Assembly: GCA_963575745.1 (NCBI GenBank)
Contig: CAUYUJ010001432.1
Span: 10,001-74,000 of the forward strand
Direction of reading: 5' to 3'
Origin: Prorocentrum cordatum
Lineage: Eukaryota > Sar > Dinophyceae > Prorocentrales > Prorocentraceae
DNA length: 64,000 nucleotides
Made by a program: the position numbers and the translations under genes. This document shows positions 21,530 through 33,059 of the stretch, one piece after another (the first letter of the stretch is position 1; every line of letters begins with the position of its first letter). The notes under the pieces were generated by a model. It did not search any database and was not told the DNA's origin. It worked only from the letters and a program-made list of their open reading frames with translations.

Positions 21530-22310
21530 CCTGCACCCCCCTGCGCGCCGCCGGCGTTGGGCTTCAGCGTCCTCCTGAGAAGCGGCCTCCGTCCGAGAAG
21601 CCTTCCCCCCTCCCCCTGCACCCCCTCTGCGCGCCGCCAGCGTTGGGCCTCAGAGTCCTCCTTTGTCTCAGAGCGTGAGTTACCTGCCCCGCTCTCGCTT
21701 CCAGACGAAACCAAGTCACACCACGCGCCTCCTGGTCAAGCGACCTGACTGGTGCGGGCCGCAGCCTGGTATCGTTTTTGACATCTTTTGGAAGCGAGGG
21801 TAGTCAAAAGCGAAAGGTGGCAAAAACCCATCCCAGAGCTATTCTATGTCTTGGTTTTAGGCTGTTCCGTTTCGTGTTTTAGGTTTTTAGGCCTCCCGTG
21901 ATAAAAAAATAGCTCTCTGGAAGGTCAGGGCCCTGCACCCCCCTGCGCGCCGCCAGCGTTGGGCCTCAGAGTCCTCCCTTTGCCTCCACGGTAGATCTCG
22001 GGCCTCACGGGCCCCCCGCGCCCCGCCCTCCCCCCTGCGGTGCGCGCTGGCCCGGCGCCGGGCTCCGCGCGCCCACGTCGGGGAGGCAAGACGTCGAGCA
22101 GTGGCGAGGCGTCCCGGCTCGCCCATAGCCCTGCCAAGCAGTGTTCTGAGAACCTTTTGACGTTCCCGCGGAATGCTCTTGGAACATTTCTGGCGGGGGC
22201 TGTCTTGTTTTAGCGCATCGGGCTTATGCTCTACTCGTGCCCACGTCGGGGCGCAAGACGTCAAGCAGTGGCGAGGCGTCCCGGCTCGCCCATAGCCCTG
22301 CCAAACAATG
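21530..22310. repeat. Patchwork of dispersed repeats
   Basis: The block CTGCGCGCCGCC-GCGTTGGGC with TCCTCC occurs at about 21540, 21630 and 21940. Sequence 21665-21830 is related to 48044-48200. Sequence 21836-21932 is the reverse of part of 43925-44070 (CCTGACCTTCCAGAGAGCTA). No gene. Confidence 0.55.
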
Positions 22311-22311
22311 G

Positions 22312-22500
22312 GGGGCGGAAAAGAGGGGGGTGCTGACCAGGGGGGGTGGATATCATGGCGGGGGGCGTGATGCCTCCCCAGATTTCATGGCGCCTCGTCT
22401 TGTTTCATTACGTCCCTGGCCCCCCCGCTGGGCCTCGCACATGCCGCTGGTCATGATTTGCACCCCCCCTCTTGGACACCCCCCCTCTTGGCCGCTCCCG
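22312..22500. repeat. Low-copy repeat lacking the 365-bp segment (empty site)
   Basis: GGGGCGGAAAAGAGGGGGG to TGCACCCCCCCTCTTGG aligns with the two flanks at 13262 and 13729. The join reads GCGCCTCGTCTTG directly into TTTCATTACG. Confidence 0.8.
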
Positions 22501-23040
22501 AAACAGTGTTCTGAGAACCTTTTGACGTCCCCACGACATGTTCTTAGAACAGTTCTGGCGGGGGCTGTCTCGTTTTAACGCATCGGGTTTATGCTCTAAG
22601 AACACTGTTCCTGTTCTTGGACCATGGTTGGGTTCTAAGAGCATTTCGTGGTAGGACTATAGGAATGCCGGGACGGTCGGTCCCTGCTCAACACGGGGGT
22701 CCATGCAGACGGGGGTCCGTCAGAGCGCCGCTCTTGCAGGATCCTGCAGGGCCAGGTCGGCCACGCGCAGAGGGGGGCAGGGCGAGGGGGGAACGCTTCT
22801 TAGCAACACCCCTGTTTATCAGAAGGCGCCGGCGTTCTCTATAGATGTAATGACGGCCCGCGCCGTCTAAGAAGCAGCCTCCTTCTAAGAAGCCTTCTCC
22901 CCTCCCCTTGCACCCTTGCGCGCGCGGCAAACTAGGGTTGCACTGACCCGGGCTTGGGTGCAGGATCCTGCAGGATCCTGCAAGGTCTGACTGACCCGGG
23001 TCAGAAGATCCCCGGCCCACACCTGTTGCTCCCTGTCTGA
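22501..23040. other. No convincing gene; diverged repeats
   Basis: GTTCTGAGAACCTTTTGACG recurs at about 22142 and 22507. CAGGATCCTGCAGGATCCTG lies near 22962. Sequence 22770-22920 is a copy of the 21215 inverted repeat. Confidence 0.45.
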
Positions 23041-23044
23041 AGTC

Positions 23045-23253
23045 TGGACGCCCGAAATGGGTACAGAAAGAATGGGTACACTGCCAAACAGCAGATCCTG
23101 TTCATTTTGAACAGGACTCGCTGTCCACGCCGCCGCGGCCTGTGTCCATCTGAAACAGAGGGCCGCCTGCCCAACAGCGGCCGCTGTTGGTTTGGGACAA
23201 CACTTGTTGTTGGGCATTGTACCCATTCTTTCCGTACCCATTTCGGGCGTCCA
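23045..23253. mobile_element. GGACGCCCG TIR element, copy 1
   Basis: Left TGGACGCCCGAAATGGGTAC-GAAAGAATGGGTACA is matched by a right inverted copy over about 36 bp with one mismatch. Flanks CTGAAGTC and, one base out, ATGAAGTG suggest a diverged 8-bp duplication. Interior includes GCCCAACAGCGGCCGCTGTT. Confidence 0.8.
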
Positions 23254-23940
23254 AATGAAGTGCGTCCCCTCCCCGCGATGCTTTCCCTTGCCCTCGCCCG
23301 CGCGAAGTTGCGGGGCGCGGGCCACGTCCCTGCGCGGGCCTCGCGGCGGCTTCCGCGGGGGCCCCCCCCAGGATCCAGCGCTCCTGGGTGGAAGGCGGGC
23401 ATGCCCCTGCACAGGAGGAAGACTCGAAGACGCGCCACGTTCAGGAGCGAGCCCACGAAGGCAGCGATGTTTGGGGAGACCTGCAGCGTCCTCCCGCCAT
23501 GCTGGGCAGCACCTTCGCGGACGCGTTCTCGATGATGCTGCCGAGCGCCACGCTTTTTGCCGTCGCCCGCCGCGGGATCCCCCGCCCTCGTGACGAGGGC
23601 TGGGCGGGGGTCCCCGCCGCCGAGTCGGGCAGCGCCTCGAGCAGAGAAGGCGCGAACAAAAGCGGCTATACGGCTGCGCCTGTTGCTGCTGCTCGTCGTG
23701 GCCCTGTCCTCCCTCCTGCTGCTGTGATGTTCCTCTCCTCCTCGCCCCCCTCCCCCTCTGTCCCCCCCCCTCCTCACTCAGCACATGTGGGCCCCAGGGC
23801 CAGGAACCCGAAGGAGCCCCCCCAGGCCCCCCCCGACGCCTGGGCGAGCGTCGGGGCGGCAGGCTGTGACCGCCAGGCTTCGCCCTCGGGACGAGGCTTT
23901 TCGTTAGGTTTTGTTGGGGCCGTCGAGGAAAAAAAGAAGG
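23254..23940. other. No convincing gene
   Basis: GC-rich, with long open frames on both strands but no domain or codon-level signal that I can recognise. Confidence 0.35.
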
Positions 23941-23949
23941 CACGAGACC

Positions 23950-24182
23950 TTGGCCCCGGGGATCGACTGGGCATCGCTCGGACGTGTGCATGTTTCCTTC
24001 GGCGAGGACCATCGAGGAGCATCTTGGATAATTTGGCGAAAAAGCCACGCACGAAACTGGACGAGAGCTTGGCCCCGGGGATCGACTGAGCATCGCTCGG
24101 ACGTGTGCATGTTTCCTTCGGCGAGGACCATCGAGGAGCATCTTTGATAATTTGGCGAAAAACCACGCACGAAACCGAAAAA
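23950..24182 (+). repeat. Tandem duplication of about 120 bp
   Basis: GGCCCCGGGGATCGACTG to AATTTGGCGAAAA occurs twice (about 23954 and 24075), nearly identical, ahead of an A-tract. Confidence 0.85.
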
Positions 24183-24604
24183 AAAAAAAACACAGGGAAT
24201 GGACGTCCGAGCGATGGCGAGACGCGTCGGAGAGAGCGAAGCGCCAGATGTCCGAGACTGGGGCCGTCGTCCCCGGGTGTCCGAGGGCCTCCCTGGGGCG
24301 TCGGGGCTTCCGGGACACGCTGCAGGCAGGCAGGCAGTCGGGGGCCCCCAGACGGGGCGGTGACCACACCGTGCGGTAAGTCGGTGGGGATTCGGGGTTA
24401 CCGCACGGTTTTGGGACTCGGGTCGTTCTCCGAGGACGTCTCGGGCGACGGGGGCCTCCGGGGTCCCAAGGCCGTGCGCTGACGGACCGTGCGGTGAGTT
24501 CTTGGAGGGTTTCGAGGTCACCGCACGGTCTGTCACCGCACCGTTTCGGGACTCCAAACAGGTCGAGGATGATTGGTTCCAGGGCGTCCCAGTACAGTGC
24601 CGTT

Positions 24605-24640
24605 TTTAATACATGCTCCGCGTGCGGATCATGTATTAAA
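24605..24640. other. Perfect 11-bp inverted repeat in an AT-rich stretch
   Basis: TTTAATACATG (24605-24615) and CATGTATTAAA (24630-24640), loop of 14. This lies in the AT-rich segment 24600-24740 upstream of the gene at 25339. Confidence 0.6.
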
Positions 24641-25281
24641 CATGCAGGGGTTCAGCCTTAAAAACAACGATGAGTTCATGCATAAATTTATACATTGATA
24701 TTGTATCAAGATCCAATATGTATTTTTAAAAAAGATCCTATGCCCGTGATGGGCGGTGTGGGCTAGGCTTAGAGGATCCCTATTAACAGCGAAAAACGTC
24801 TGCAAGATATCATGCGTATCCTCGGGGGGAGACCCTAGCAACATGCTTGCAAAAGGTTGGGCCTGTCGGAGTAAAATGTCCTTAGCACACGGGGCCTCAA
24901 CGAAACAATCAAGGGCACTGCGCGTATCCCCCCGAAGGACGTGTCGAAACCAACTACATTAACACAAACTACAAACACCAGCACCGCTAAACGGCGGCTC
25001 AAAAGGTTGCGCATCGCAGATAAAACATGTGGAAGAGGAGGGTGGGGGGAGAAGGAGGGGGAAGGAAACCGAGGAGGGATGGCAGCAATGTACAATAATA
25101 CAAAGCGAAAGAGGTGTAAGGTTCCCCCCCCCTCTCTTCTTGCTCCTTAGTGTCCTCTCCGTTCCTGTCTGCTGCCTCCTTCCTCACCATTTATCCTCCT
25201 TGTCCCCCTCCTCGTCCGCATTCTCCTCGCGCGTTGCCGTTTTGATTCGAATGTTGCACGGCTTTCTCCATTCCACACATC

Positions 25282-25302
25282 CCCTTGGCATTTTGCCTGA
25301 CG
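25282..25302 (+). promoter_or_regulatory. Possible degenerate spliced-leader relic
   Basis: Ungapped comparison with positions 2-22 of the DinoSL gives 15 of 21 identical bases, centred on GCATTTTG. It ends 36 bases before the ATG at 25339, in the expected place for a relic in a short 5' leader. Weak alone; the intact copy at 49424 is the reference. Confidence 0.35.
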
Positions 25303-25338
25303 GGAAGCAGGGTTCACCGATGTGCACTCTAGCTCGAG

Positions 25339-28300
25339 ATGCCACGCCGTAACATCAGAGAGGTGCAGGCACTGGCCGTGGAGGCAAACACCAGGAGAAA
25401 ACTTGCGCGTCAACAGGAGCAGGAGAAGGCTCTACAGAGATTGACAAGAGATGAACTAGCGTCAGTTACCAGAGCTCGAATCATGCAAGTGCCTCATGCG
25501 ATGGTTAGTCTTGTAGGGAACGCAATGGCGAGAGCAAAACGTTACATTAGCGAGCTGACGGAGCCCCTTGCCGTGATGATACAGGAGGGACGAATATTGC
25601 AATCTAGAATGGCACTGGAAGATCAATCCGAAAAAGTTGGTGAGAATAGGAAAACACTTCAGATTGACAAGCAACGAATTGCTACTTTGTTATGGTGCGC
25701 TGACAGGCTGTTTAAGCTGGCAAACCGATTGGCCACAGCTACCAACGCAGGCGCGCGGGTGCGCATGATACAATGTGTCGATTTTTCTGCATACGACGAG
25801 ACTCCCATGAACATCCGAGGAGGCAGCGCGAGCGACCCTGGCGCTGGAGATAGACAGCGCCAACTGGTGTTACCTTCGTTCAACGGCCAGCTCGCTTTGC
25901 AGGCGGTGAAACGCCCGCGGGCGCAGGGTGATACTAGGACGAAGTTGTTCTGCATCGGGTCAGGCTTCGCTTTTACAATCGAGTATCGCCCCCCAGGGCA
26001 GGACATGAACAAATACATGATATTCATGGGCACGCAAGTGAACACTTGCCACAGAATACAATTTAATTCGATAGAGTGTATGTCCCGAGCGCTGATCGAT
26101 GCAGACCCCACGTCGTTGGCAGAAGACGTGTTCAAGCAGAAAACTCGTGTCTTCAGTGCCGATCGTCATGCCAGCAACCAGGGAGCCCACAACAGACTGA
26201 TGATGCAGCGAGACAGCTTGTGGAAAAGTCTGGGTTTCGATTGCGAAGCTCACATCAACTTCAAGGCGCACGACGAGGCTGGTGGATATGTGAAATGGGC
26301 TCTGCGAGGCATGTGTAATATTGAGCTGGCGTTGGAAAATGCTGGGGATACAAATTCATTCAGGTATTGCATCCAGGAAGTCATCAAACACAAGATCAGG
26401 TTTTGTCGTGGAAAGGCACCAGATGAAACGATCGTCTACAAGCACTGCGCGATAAGAACCTTTTTGGCTGGGCACTCGCAGGGACTTCAGCGACATATAC
26501 TCTTCTCAGTCTTACCAGATGGTGATTGGACCGACCAGCAGTGGATAGACATTTGGGCGCCAACAGATGAGGAGTTCAATGAGCCTGAGCTTAAGGATCA
26601 ACTTGCGGCGTCAATTGCCGTTGCACTCTTACCCGACATGTTGCAGATCATCAAGTGCCACCGTTGGAAAGGCGCCGAGGGCGCTGTGAGTGGTATCGGC
26701 CTGCTGATAGTTTTCCACAACGTTCTCGATCCAGCTTTCAGGATGTTCGTCGACAGATTTCGCACTAGCGGTCAGAGGGCTGCTGGTCATGGCCCTGCGC
26801 AGGACGAGGGCGCACATGTGGCCCATGGGGCGATCACCCCTGCGGAGCCCCACCACAATCATCCCGACCACGACGAACCTGGCCCAGCTGACGGCGACGC
26901 CGAAGTTAGCATGGCAGAAGCTTCGAATGCACAGCGGAAGGGGATGGCCAATCATGCACGCTCTGGGCTTAGCTTTCTCGAACGCGTTTCGCCGACGCCC
27001 CATGCAGCGACCCTTTTGTTGAGGAGCGTACTCAGGCCTTTACAGACGATGTTGGACGCACAAGGTAGGCTGAGTTCGAAGCGTTGGGAACTACAGCAGC
27101 AAGCTTCTGCTGCGAGAGCTGCCCTCGAGCAGCCTGGACAGGCAGGCGATCTGAATGGGGACTTTCGAGTTCTTGTTGCTGCTCGTGGTGACTTGGAGAA
27201 TTCGCTGTTCCAGAAGTTTCGGGCGCTCTTGTTTGATGCGCGCGTGTGGTTACTTCTCTTGCCAAACGAGGTGAACAACAAGACGCGCGCGACAGCCTTC
27301 CCCATGATCCAGAAGGCTGGCGGTGTGATTGAGAGATTGACCGCACGCCCGCACAGGCTCCCACCATTCAACAATTTCCTGGCATTGCAACAGCCAGATC
27401 TGTCACAGTCGATAGTGGACCAACCAGAGTGCACCAATGACGAATGGACCAAGCAACTCCACGAAGCTTACCCAGACTTGAGTTCACAAGAAGCTAAGGC
27501 CGTATTGATTTCCCACGCTCTGGTCTCTTTCACCAACATCATGCCGCGCGAATGTTTCCACGCGCACGTTCGGAGAATTTCGAAGTCCAGGATCCAGACG
27601 CATGCCATCGACACGCCGACGCTGGGATCAGAGTTGGTGCACTCCCATTTCCGCCGTGACCAGCCTGGGCCAGCATCTGCAAACCGAGACGCCAGTGATG
27701 GAGCAGCGCAGCGTGGCCCTCCAGAACCAGAAGCAGCAAGCAGCGGGGTAAGACGTCTCGGCCCGTCTGGAGGTCCTTGGAGGGTGTTTGCGAGAAGAAT
27801 GCGCAACAATAATCTCCGAGAAGTGGGTCATCAATACCGTGCCTTGAAGGCGCACCCTGACAGCGCCGAGTTCCAGGCCCTTCTGCAAGAGGGCGCCGAC
27901 GCAACAGAGCGAGCTCATAATGGGGAACTTGCGTTCGGGTGTCGAATGGCAGACATTGCCGACCGCAACAGAGCCAGGGTTGCGATGTCATATGTCAAGG
28001 ACTTGGCGGGCGACGGGACCGACGAGAACCAGCTGGAGGAGGTGTGCGCAGCCATGGGCACCCCTGAGTCTGCTAATAGAGTTCTTGCCGCAATGCAGCG
28101 TCACAGAAAGAAGGAAGCTCGCCAGGCCCTACTTGATGACAAGGCGGCGCTTGCAAAATATGCTGAGGAGCGCACTGGAGACGCGACCGCTGCGATGGAC
28201 AGGGTGTCGCCTGGTTTGGCCAACACAGACAATGCCTTCGCTGCTAGGGGGCCTGCATGCGGTATCGATATACTCGAACTTCAGCCATCAGCTATTGCGG

Positions 28301-29037
28301 GCGCCGTTGCGCATGCTTTTCAGCACCAGAAGGACGCGGGCACGAAGAACAACTTCGGCGTCGCATTGGACAATTTTTGGAACCATCTGCACAGGCTCGT
28401 CGGCGAAACAGAGCAGGTTGGGCCAGCGAGGTCAGCGGAGAGAAAGGCGCCTTCCCAATGCTGCAAAGCTGGTGTTTGTTTGCACAACAGAGCTGGGCAA
28501 GAATTGCACCGTCTACGTAACGCGCTTCTACGGTGTATGAAGCAAGAGTTCCCAACACGAGATCTGTCCAGACGTGATCTTCTCAAGTTTGGTCATATTG
28601 TGTGCCGTGTGCTGCATGTTCCCGACGTGGATGACGAGGGCGAGCAGATGGAGTTATCCGAATTCTGGGGCCTTGCACCACGATGGTTTCACATCTGCGA
28701 CATGTCATTGAACCCATGCGAGCCCACATTCTCCGAGCTCGTGGAGGCCAACGAGGAGGAGAAGGTCGTCGCACACCCGATGGGGGACGAGGTTGCGCTG
28801 AAGGCCACCGCAGAGAGGGGGGACGACTTACAGCTAGACTTAAACATCCAAGCTGTGTTCGTGATAATGGGGGATTGGTTCATTGGAGTCGGGGCCGGTT
28901 GGGCCGCTCGGGGGTTGGGCATTTCTCGAGTTTTGGTGATGCAGTCTGGTTTGAGTCGTTCGCCTTGCTGCTGGCCCAGGCGACTGGGGCCTGGTCTGAA
29001 CATTGCGACTGTCTTGCAACGTGGGATCGGAAAGTGA
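25339..29037 (+). CDS. Large lineage-specific protein, main exon; hAT-like motif
   Basis: An ATG-initiated frame of 1232 codons. Composition is protein-like to about residue 1175 (28865), then turns irregular, so the real exon probably ends at 28790-28866. GAG|GTTGCG at 28791 is one donor candidate. Residues 10-60 are charged and helical. Around 275-305 the string DRHASN, then CEAH 27 residues after the Asp, matches the D..(A/S)N...C..H block of hAT-type RNase H-fold transposases. Residues 480-530 are low-complexity His/Asp/Pro. A second folded region (870-1160) ends W-HICDMSLNPCEPTFSEL. No transposase C-terminal dimerisation motif was seen. A domesticated transposase or a dinoflagellate expanded family are both possible. 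A possible spliced-leader relic lies just upstream. The start is the first ATG in the frame. Confidence 0.7.
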   Translation: MPRRNIREVQALAVEANTRRKLARQQEQEKALQRLTRDELASVTRARIMQVPHAMVSLVGNAMARAKRYISELTEPLAVMIQEGRILQSRMALEDQSEKVGENRKTLQIDKQRIATLLWCADRLFKLANRLATATNAGARVRMIQCVDFSAYDETPMNIRGGSASDPGAGDRQRQLVLPSFNGQLALQAVKRPRAQGDTRTKLFCIGSGFAFTIEYRPPGQDMNKYMIFMGTQVNTCHRIQFNSIECMSRALIDADPTSLAEDVFKQKTRVFSADRHASNQGAHNRLMMQRDSLWKSLGFDCEAHINFKAHDEAGGYVKWALRGMCNIELALENAGDTNSFRYCIQEVIKHKIRFCRGKAPDETIVYKHCAIRTFLAGHSQGLQRHILFSVLPDGDWTDQQWIDIWAPTDEEFNEPELKDQLAASIAVALLPDMLQIIKCHRWKGAEGAVSGIGLLIVFHNVLDPAFRMFVDRFRTSGQRAAGHGPAQDEGAHVAHGAITPAEPHHNHPDHDEPGPADGDAEVSMAEASNAQRKGMANHARSGLSFLERVSPTPHAATLLLRSVLRPLQTMLDAQGRLSSKRWELQQQASAARAALEQPGQAGDLNGDFRVLVAARGDLENSLFQKFRALLFDARVWLLLLPNEVNNKTRATAFPMIQKAGGVIERLTARPHRLPPFNNFLALQQPDLSQSIVDQPECTNDEWTKQLHEAYPDLSSQEAKAVLISHALVSFTNIMPRECFHAHVRRISKSRIQTHAIDTPTLGSELVHSHFRRDQPGPASANRDASDGAAQRGPPEPEAASSGVRRLGPSGGPWRVFARRMRNNNLREVGHQYRALKAHPDSAEFQALLQEGADATERAHNGELAFGCRMADIADRNRARVAMSYVKDLAGDGTDENQLEEVCAAMGTPESANRVLAAMQRHRKKEARQALLDDKAALAKYAEERTGDATAAMDRVSPGLANTDNAFAARGPACGIDILELQPSAIAGAVAHAFQHQKDAGTKNNFGVALDNFWNHLHRLVGETEQVGPARSAERKAPSQCCKAGVCLHNRAGQELHRLRNALLRCMKQEFPTRDLSRRDLLKFGHIVCRVLHVPDVDDEGEQMELSEFWGLAPRWFHICDMSLNPCEPTFSELVEANEEEKVVAHPMGDEVALKATAERGDDLQLDLNIQAVFVIMGDWFIGVGAGWAARGLGISRVLVMQSGLSRSPCCWPRRLGPGLNIATVLQRGIGK

Positions 29038-29159
29038 GGCTCGAAGTTGATTTCTTCCAAATCCGCATGCACGAACGTAGACTTGCAACACTTGTGCCTG
29101 GTCTCGTGCTGGTGTCCAGGATACGGAACTCCAGCGCATGCAGGGTCTGGCCGCTCCAG

Positions 29160-29490
29160 GTTCGGCGAGCTCGAGGGGGGCGAGGGGGACGTGGAGCACG
29201 CGGTGGTCGCGCTGGTCCAGGACCTGTACCTGGTGGCCGCGGGCGAGGTCGAGGTCGAGGCCGCCATGGCCACGCTGGTCGCGCTGCAGATGGTGATCCA
29301 CCTGCGCATTGGCCAGACGATGCGCCGCTGCCCCTGGAGCACGGTGGAGGCGAGGGCGACGTCGACGTCCATGCCGAACGAGACGAAGGTTGTCCTGAGA
29401 CCGACGCGTCCGAGGTCGAGGACGGCGGGGGTCCCGACCATGATCCAGCTGAGGAGCTACTGGACTCACGGGTGCCAGACGTGTTTTGAA
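29160..29490 (+). other. Possible middle exon(s), acidic
   Basis: Two plus-strand frames look protein-like: ELEGGEGDVEHAVVALVQDL (about 29172-29330) and GGEGDVDVHAERDEG-EVEDGG (about 29345-29488, ending TGA). Splice sites could not be fixed, so which frame is used is unknown. Confidence 0.3.
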
Positions 29491-29807
29491 ACCGCAGTGG
29501 CAAGCAAGAGTTTTTTAGGGCCTGATCGATCGGGCAGGCAGGTCAGGGGGTGCACGCCCCTTAGAGCTTAGAGATTCCTGCGCAGACCATCCCCAAACCT
29601 GGGTCGGGGCTGCCCCTCCTGAGCCAAACCCTGCACTTGGGCTACCCCTCCTGGGCCAAACCCTTCGCCAATCCTGTCCATCCTGTGTCCCTCTCACCCC
29701 TTGCGTCTGAAATCCATTGTGGTGTTCGTTACCTTTGTTTTTTTTTCGTTTGGGGTGCAACACTCCGCCCCCGTCCAACTTCTCTGACGCCCCCCCGCCT
29801 CCGCGAG

Positions 29808-30458
29808 GATGACGTCGTGGACGGGGCCCACGGAGTGGGCGCGGAGCTGGCCGACCCAGACCCGCATGAGGACGAGGGGGTCGACTTCGGCATCGCCGAG
29901 CCCGGCGAGGGCGACGGCTTGCTCGACGTTTTCGGCGAGCCACCTGGCGACGACGCCCCAGGCCCGCTGCCTGGGCCGCAGCCCGTGCCGCCGCCAGAGC
30001 AGCCAGAGGAGGAGGCTGCACCCCCGCCTCCACCTCCACCGCCTGTAGCGCCAGGCGATGGCCTAACCCCCTTTGAGTTGTTGCCAGATGTTGTAGCCTT
30101 GTGGTTCCCAGACTTGCCCAGGGCCAAGCTTTCCTTTTACAAATCGTCAAATACATTCGAGGCCACCTGTGGCAATGCTGAACACAGTTGCAGGTGCAGG
30201 GTTACCCGCACTAGGAACCCACCACTCGGCCCTTCTGAGGTTAGTCGCCCCCAAAGGGGGCGCCCAGCCGCTTGGCTGCATGCGTGGGTGCTCCACGGGC
30301 AGCACAGCGATAAGCATGCAAGCTCCAAGCCGACTCTCGCCCAGCGATCGGCTTCTCGAGAATACTTGAAACGTACTGCAGCAGGCAGGCTCTTGCTCAG
30401 CTGCGAGCGCCCAAAGCGCTCTGTGGATGAGCTATCGGAGCACGAAGCCCCCCCTTAG
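29808..30458 (+). CDS. Probable C-terminal exon of the 25339 gene
   Basis: An acceptor CCGCGAG|G at 29806-29807 opens a phase-0 frame that runs to TAG at 30456-30458. It starts with an acidic block (DDVVDGAHGV, HEDEGVDFGIAEPGEG), then a Pro-rich linker. The end is a compact folded segment: FELLPDVVALWFPDLPRAKL, CGNAEHSCRC and GRPAAWLHAWV, closing with ERPKRSVDELSEHEAPP. The C-x4-H-x-C-x-C cluster suggests metal binding. Linking it to the exon at 25339 rests on order, strand and phase, not on a transcript. It could be a separate gene. Confidence 0.5.
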   Translation, partial: DDVVDGAHGVGAELADPDPHEDEGVDFGIAEPGEGDGLLDVFGEPPGDDAPGPLPGPQPVPPPEQPEEEAAPPPPPPPPVAPGDGLTPFELLPDVVALWFPDLPRAKLSFYKSSNTFEATCGNAEHSCRCRVTRTRNPPLGPSEVSRPQRGRPAAWLHAWVLHGQHSDKHASSKPTLAQRSASREYLKRTAAGRLLLSCERPKRSVDELSEHEAPP

Positions 30459-31310
30459 GCAACAAAAGTGATCACGTGCCGTGTGATTGATGCGTGATGT
30501 GATTTTCGTGGTGACGGGGATTGACCGAGACGTCATGTGAGCGGTTGGGTGAGGGTAGGAATACCAGAGGGGGTGGAGGGAATACAGATCATCGTTGATG
30601 ATGAGAGGCAGGAGGGGTGAGGGATCGAGTAAACGAGCAAGCGAGGCAGGAAGGGGAGCGAGATGAGGGGGGAGCAGGAGAGAGGGATGTGATAGGTAAG
30701 GACGAGGAGGACGTATGTTGTGTCAGAGTATCGGATCTTCGCTGCGCCCCTGCGAGGCAGTTCGGAACTCACCTTTAGCAAGATGCCCACCGCCGTCCGT
30801 TGAGATGCACAGCGTGGCAGAAGCCAGCGATTCGGGGAGGAGGTTTATTGCCCTTCCCGAGTGGGCGATCCCTCACGCGTCAGCTTGATATCGGTAGGGT
30901 GAGTTGGCCGTTGAATATGCTTGACGATGACAGCCCAATCAGCTTCCAGATGGACGCGCAATCGGTACCCAACCCTTCTGACGCAGAGTTCAACACCCTC
31001 GCTGTTTGAGGCACTCAGCCCCTAGAGGCCCCAACGGCCACCGCAAGCTAGGCAACTAGGCCCAAATGCCCCCACTAGAGCCTCAAGATGGCCCAAGAGC
31101 CCAACTCCACCCGCGCACAGAGACGGCTCAAGATGCCCCCAATCGGCCCCGAGGTGTAAGCAAGATAGCTCCTGGATAGGCCAATGCCAGTATTTCCACC
31201 TGGGCACCCAATGGTAGATCCCATGATTCCCTCTCCGCCACCCTCCCCCCCCACCTTTATAACATAAGATCCCAAGCACGCTCTTCTCCCCTCCCGTCCA
31301 CGTCCCAAGT
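30459..31310. other. Intergenic, nothing recognised
   Basis: Mixed composition with no credible frame. GAGG-rich around 30600-30700. Confidence 0.4.
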
Positions 31311-32370
31311 GGCCATGAATGGGCTCCAAGAGGCTGCGAGAGGCGCAATATGTTCCGAGGCGCCCAAAAAGACGTCATGCAACAACAATCGTTGTCCTCC
31401 CCATGCTCGTCGTCATCCCCCCGCCTTCCGTTGCGCCCAATCGTCATCCTGTCCGCGCCCTGTACGCCGCGGGCGTCGTGGCCACGCCACCCGTCTGACA
31501 GTTTGGCGGGCGGCGTGGGGTGGGGGAGGGGGGGAGAGGGCTGGGCTCCTCGAAGCCTTCAACCCATACTTTGCAGGGGGGCGGCGGGAGGGTGGCTTGC
31601 CACATTGTCAACCAGGCATTTTGCTCGGAGGTGGGTGGGCGCCACAGGTTCCTGCAGACATTTTGCCCGCAGGGGGGGTGTCGTTCCAAATGTGTGGGGG
31701 GGGATTTGGTCGCTACCCTCCCGTCTGCGGCGGGTTTTCCCAATGGTTTCCAAATGTTTTCCAAATGTCTTCCAAATGTCTGACCCCCCTGCCAAATGTC
31801 TGCCAAATGTCCCCCCCCCTGCCCCTAGCATTTTCCCCAGGCCAGATGTCGGCCAAATGCCCCCCCCCCCCTTTGGCACATGACACCCTGTCGGGCCAAA
31901 TGTACCCCCCCCCCCCCTGCTTCCTGCGCCCGCCACCCACCCACCTCCCACCCCAGGGTGATGTCGGCAAACTGCCCTCCCCCCAACCCGTCGCGCCCCC
32001 CCTGCCTTCCCCTGCCGCACCCCGAGCCACGCCCTATTCCACCCCACCCCGCCCCACAACCCCCACCCCCGCCCGTGCGCCCCAGGCCAGCATGTTGGCA
32101 ACGTACCCCCCCCCCCCGTATGGCGCGAAGCCCCCTGTCGCGCAACATGGGGGGACTGCGCTTCTCTGGCGCACGCAACGCCCGTGTTGCGCCTGCAACG
32201 ACCCGAGGGCATCGCGCACGCGACTCGGCCCCAGAGAACGCGCGCCCTCCGCAACAAAGCCAGCGCGAAGCCTTGACACCAACCGTGCGACAAGCATGAT
32301 ATCGGACCCTATGGCCAAGCCCCCCCCCCGCGCCACGGGCCACCCCCTCGCCCACCCCACCCCGCCCCAC
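31311..32370. other. Intergenic C-tract region
   Basis: Repeated CCAAATGTCTTCCAAATGTC (31750-31830) and many CCCCCCC runs. Long open frames are Pro/His/Thr-rich and not convincing. Confidence 0.45.
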
Positions 32371-32374
32371 CCCA

Positions 32375-32491
32375 TCCACCACACGCACGCACGCGCACAC
32401 GCGCACGCACGTGCACACGCACGCACGCATTCTTCCACCGCCACAACACACGCACACACACGCACGCACGCACACGCACGCACACGCACGC

Positions 32492-32530
<39 letters not shown>

Positions 32531-32560
32531 CACACACACATATACACACATCCGCAGATG
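32375..32560. repeat. CGCA and CA microsatellite
   Basis: (ACGC)n then (CA)n ending ATATACACA. Confidence 0.95.
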
Positions 32561-33059
32561 CCCCTCATCAAATGCACGAAACGCAGACGGGGGCACAACG
32601 ACTGCCCCACAACCTGCGATTGAAACGGAAGAACCACGTCGCCGATGTCAAAGGCCCCCCCCCCGTGCATGCTGGACAACACGAACAGCTCGTCGACCCA
32701 AGTGCGCGTAGGATGGGACAGGGCGGTGCCAAGTGCCCATGAGACGGACAGGCTTCAGTCGATGGTGGCACCGCGGGGTCTTGCGAATGCCGCCCAGAGG
32801 GCAGCCGAACGCCAAATAGCATTGCGGCTGAATTCCTCTGCCACCAGCAGAACCATCGGCGCGAGCGAGTTTACGAATGGACTGCTTGGTGTTTGATGGG
32901 GGGCAGTGTGCCTCGAGCGTGCCCGTTGGGAGGTTGTCGGCCACCGCGCGGAGGGACCATCATGGGATCGAGTTCCATCGTGACCAAGTCTCCCCTGCTA
33001 TGATGCAGCGTCTCCTTGCTCTAGGGCTCCAGGTTGCCCATGGAAAGACGATGGGTGAG

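Noticed and set aside
29515-30156. Minus-strand frame over the 29808 exon
   Set aside because: Arg/Ala/Pro-rich antisense of a protein-like plus-strand frame.
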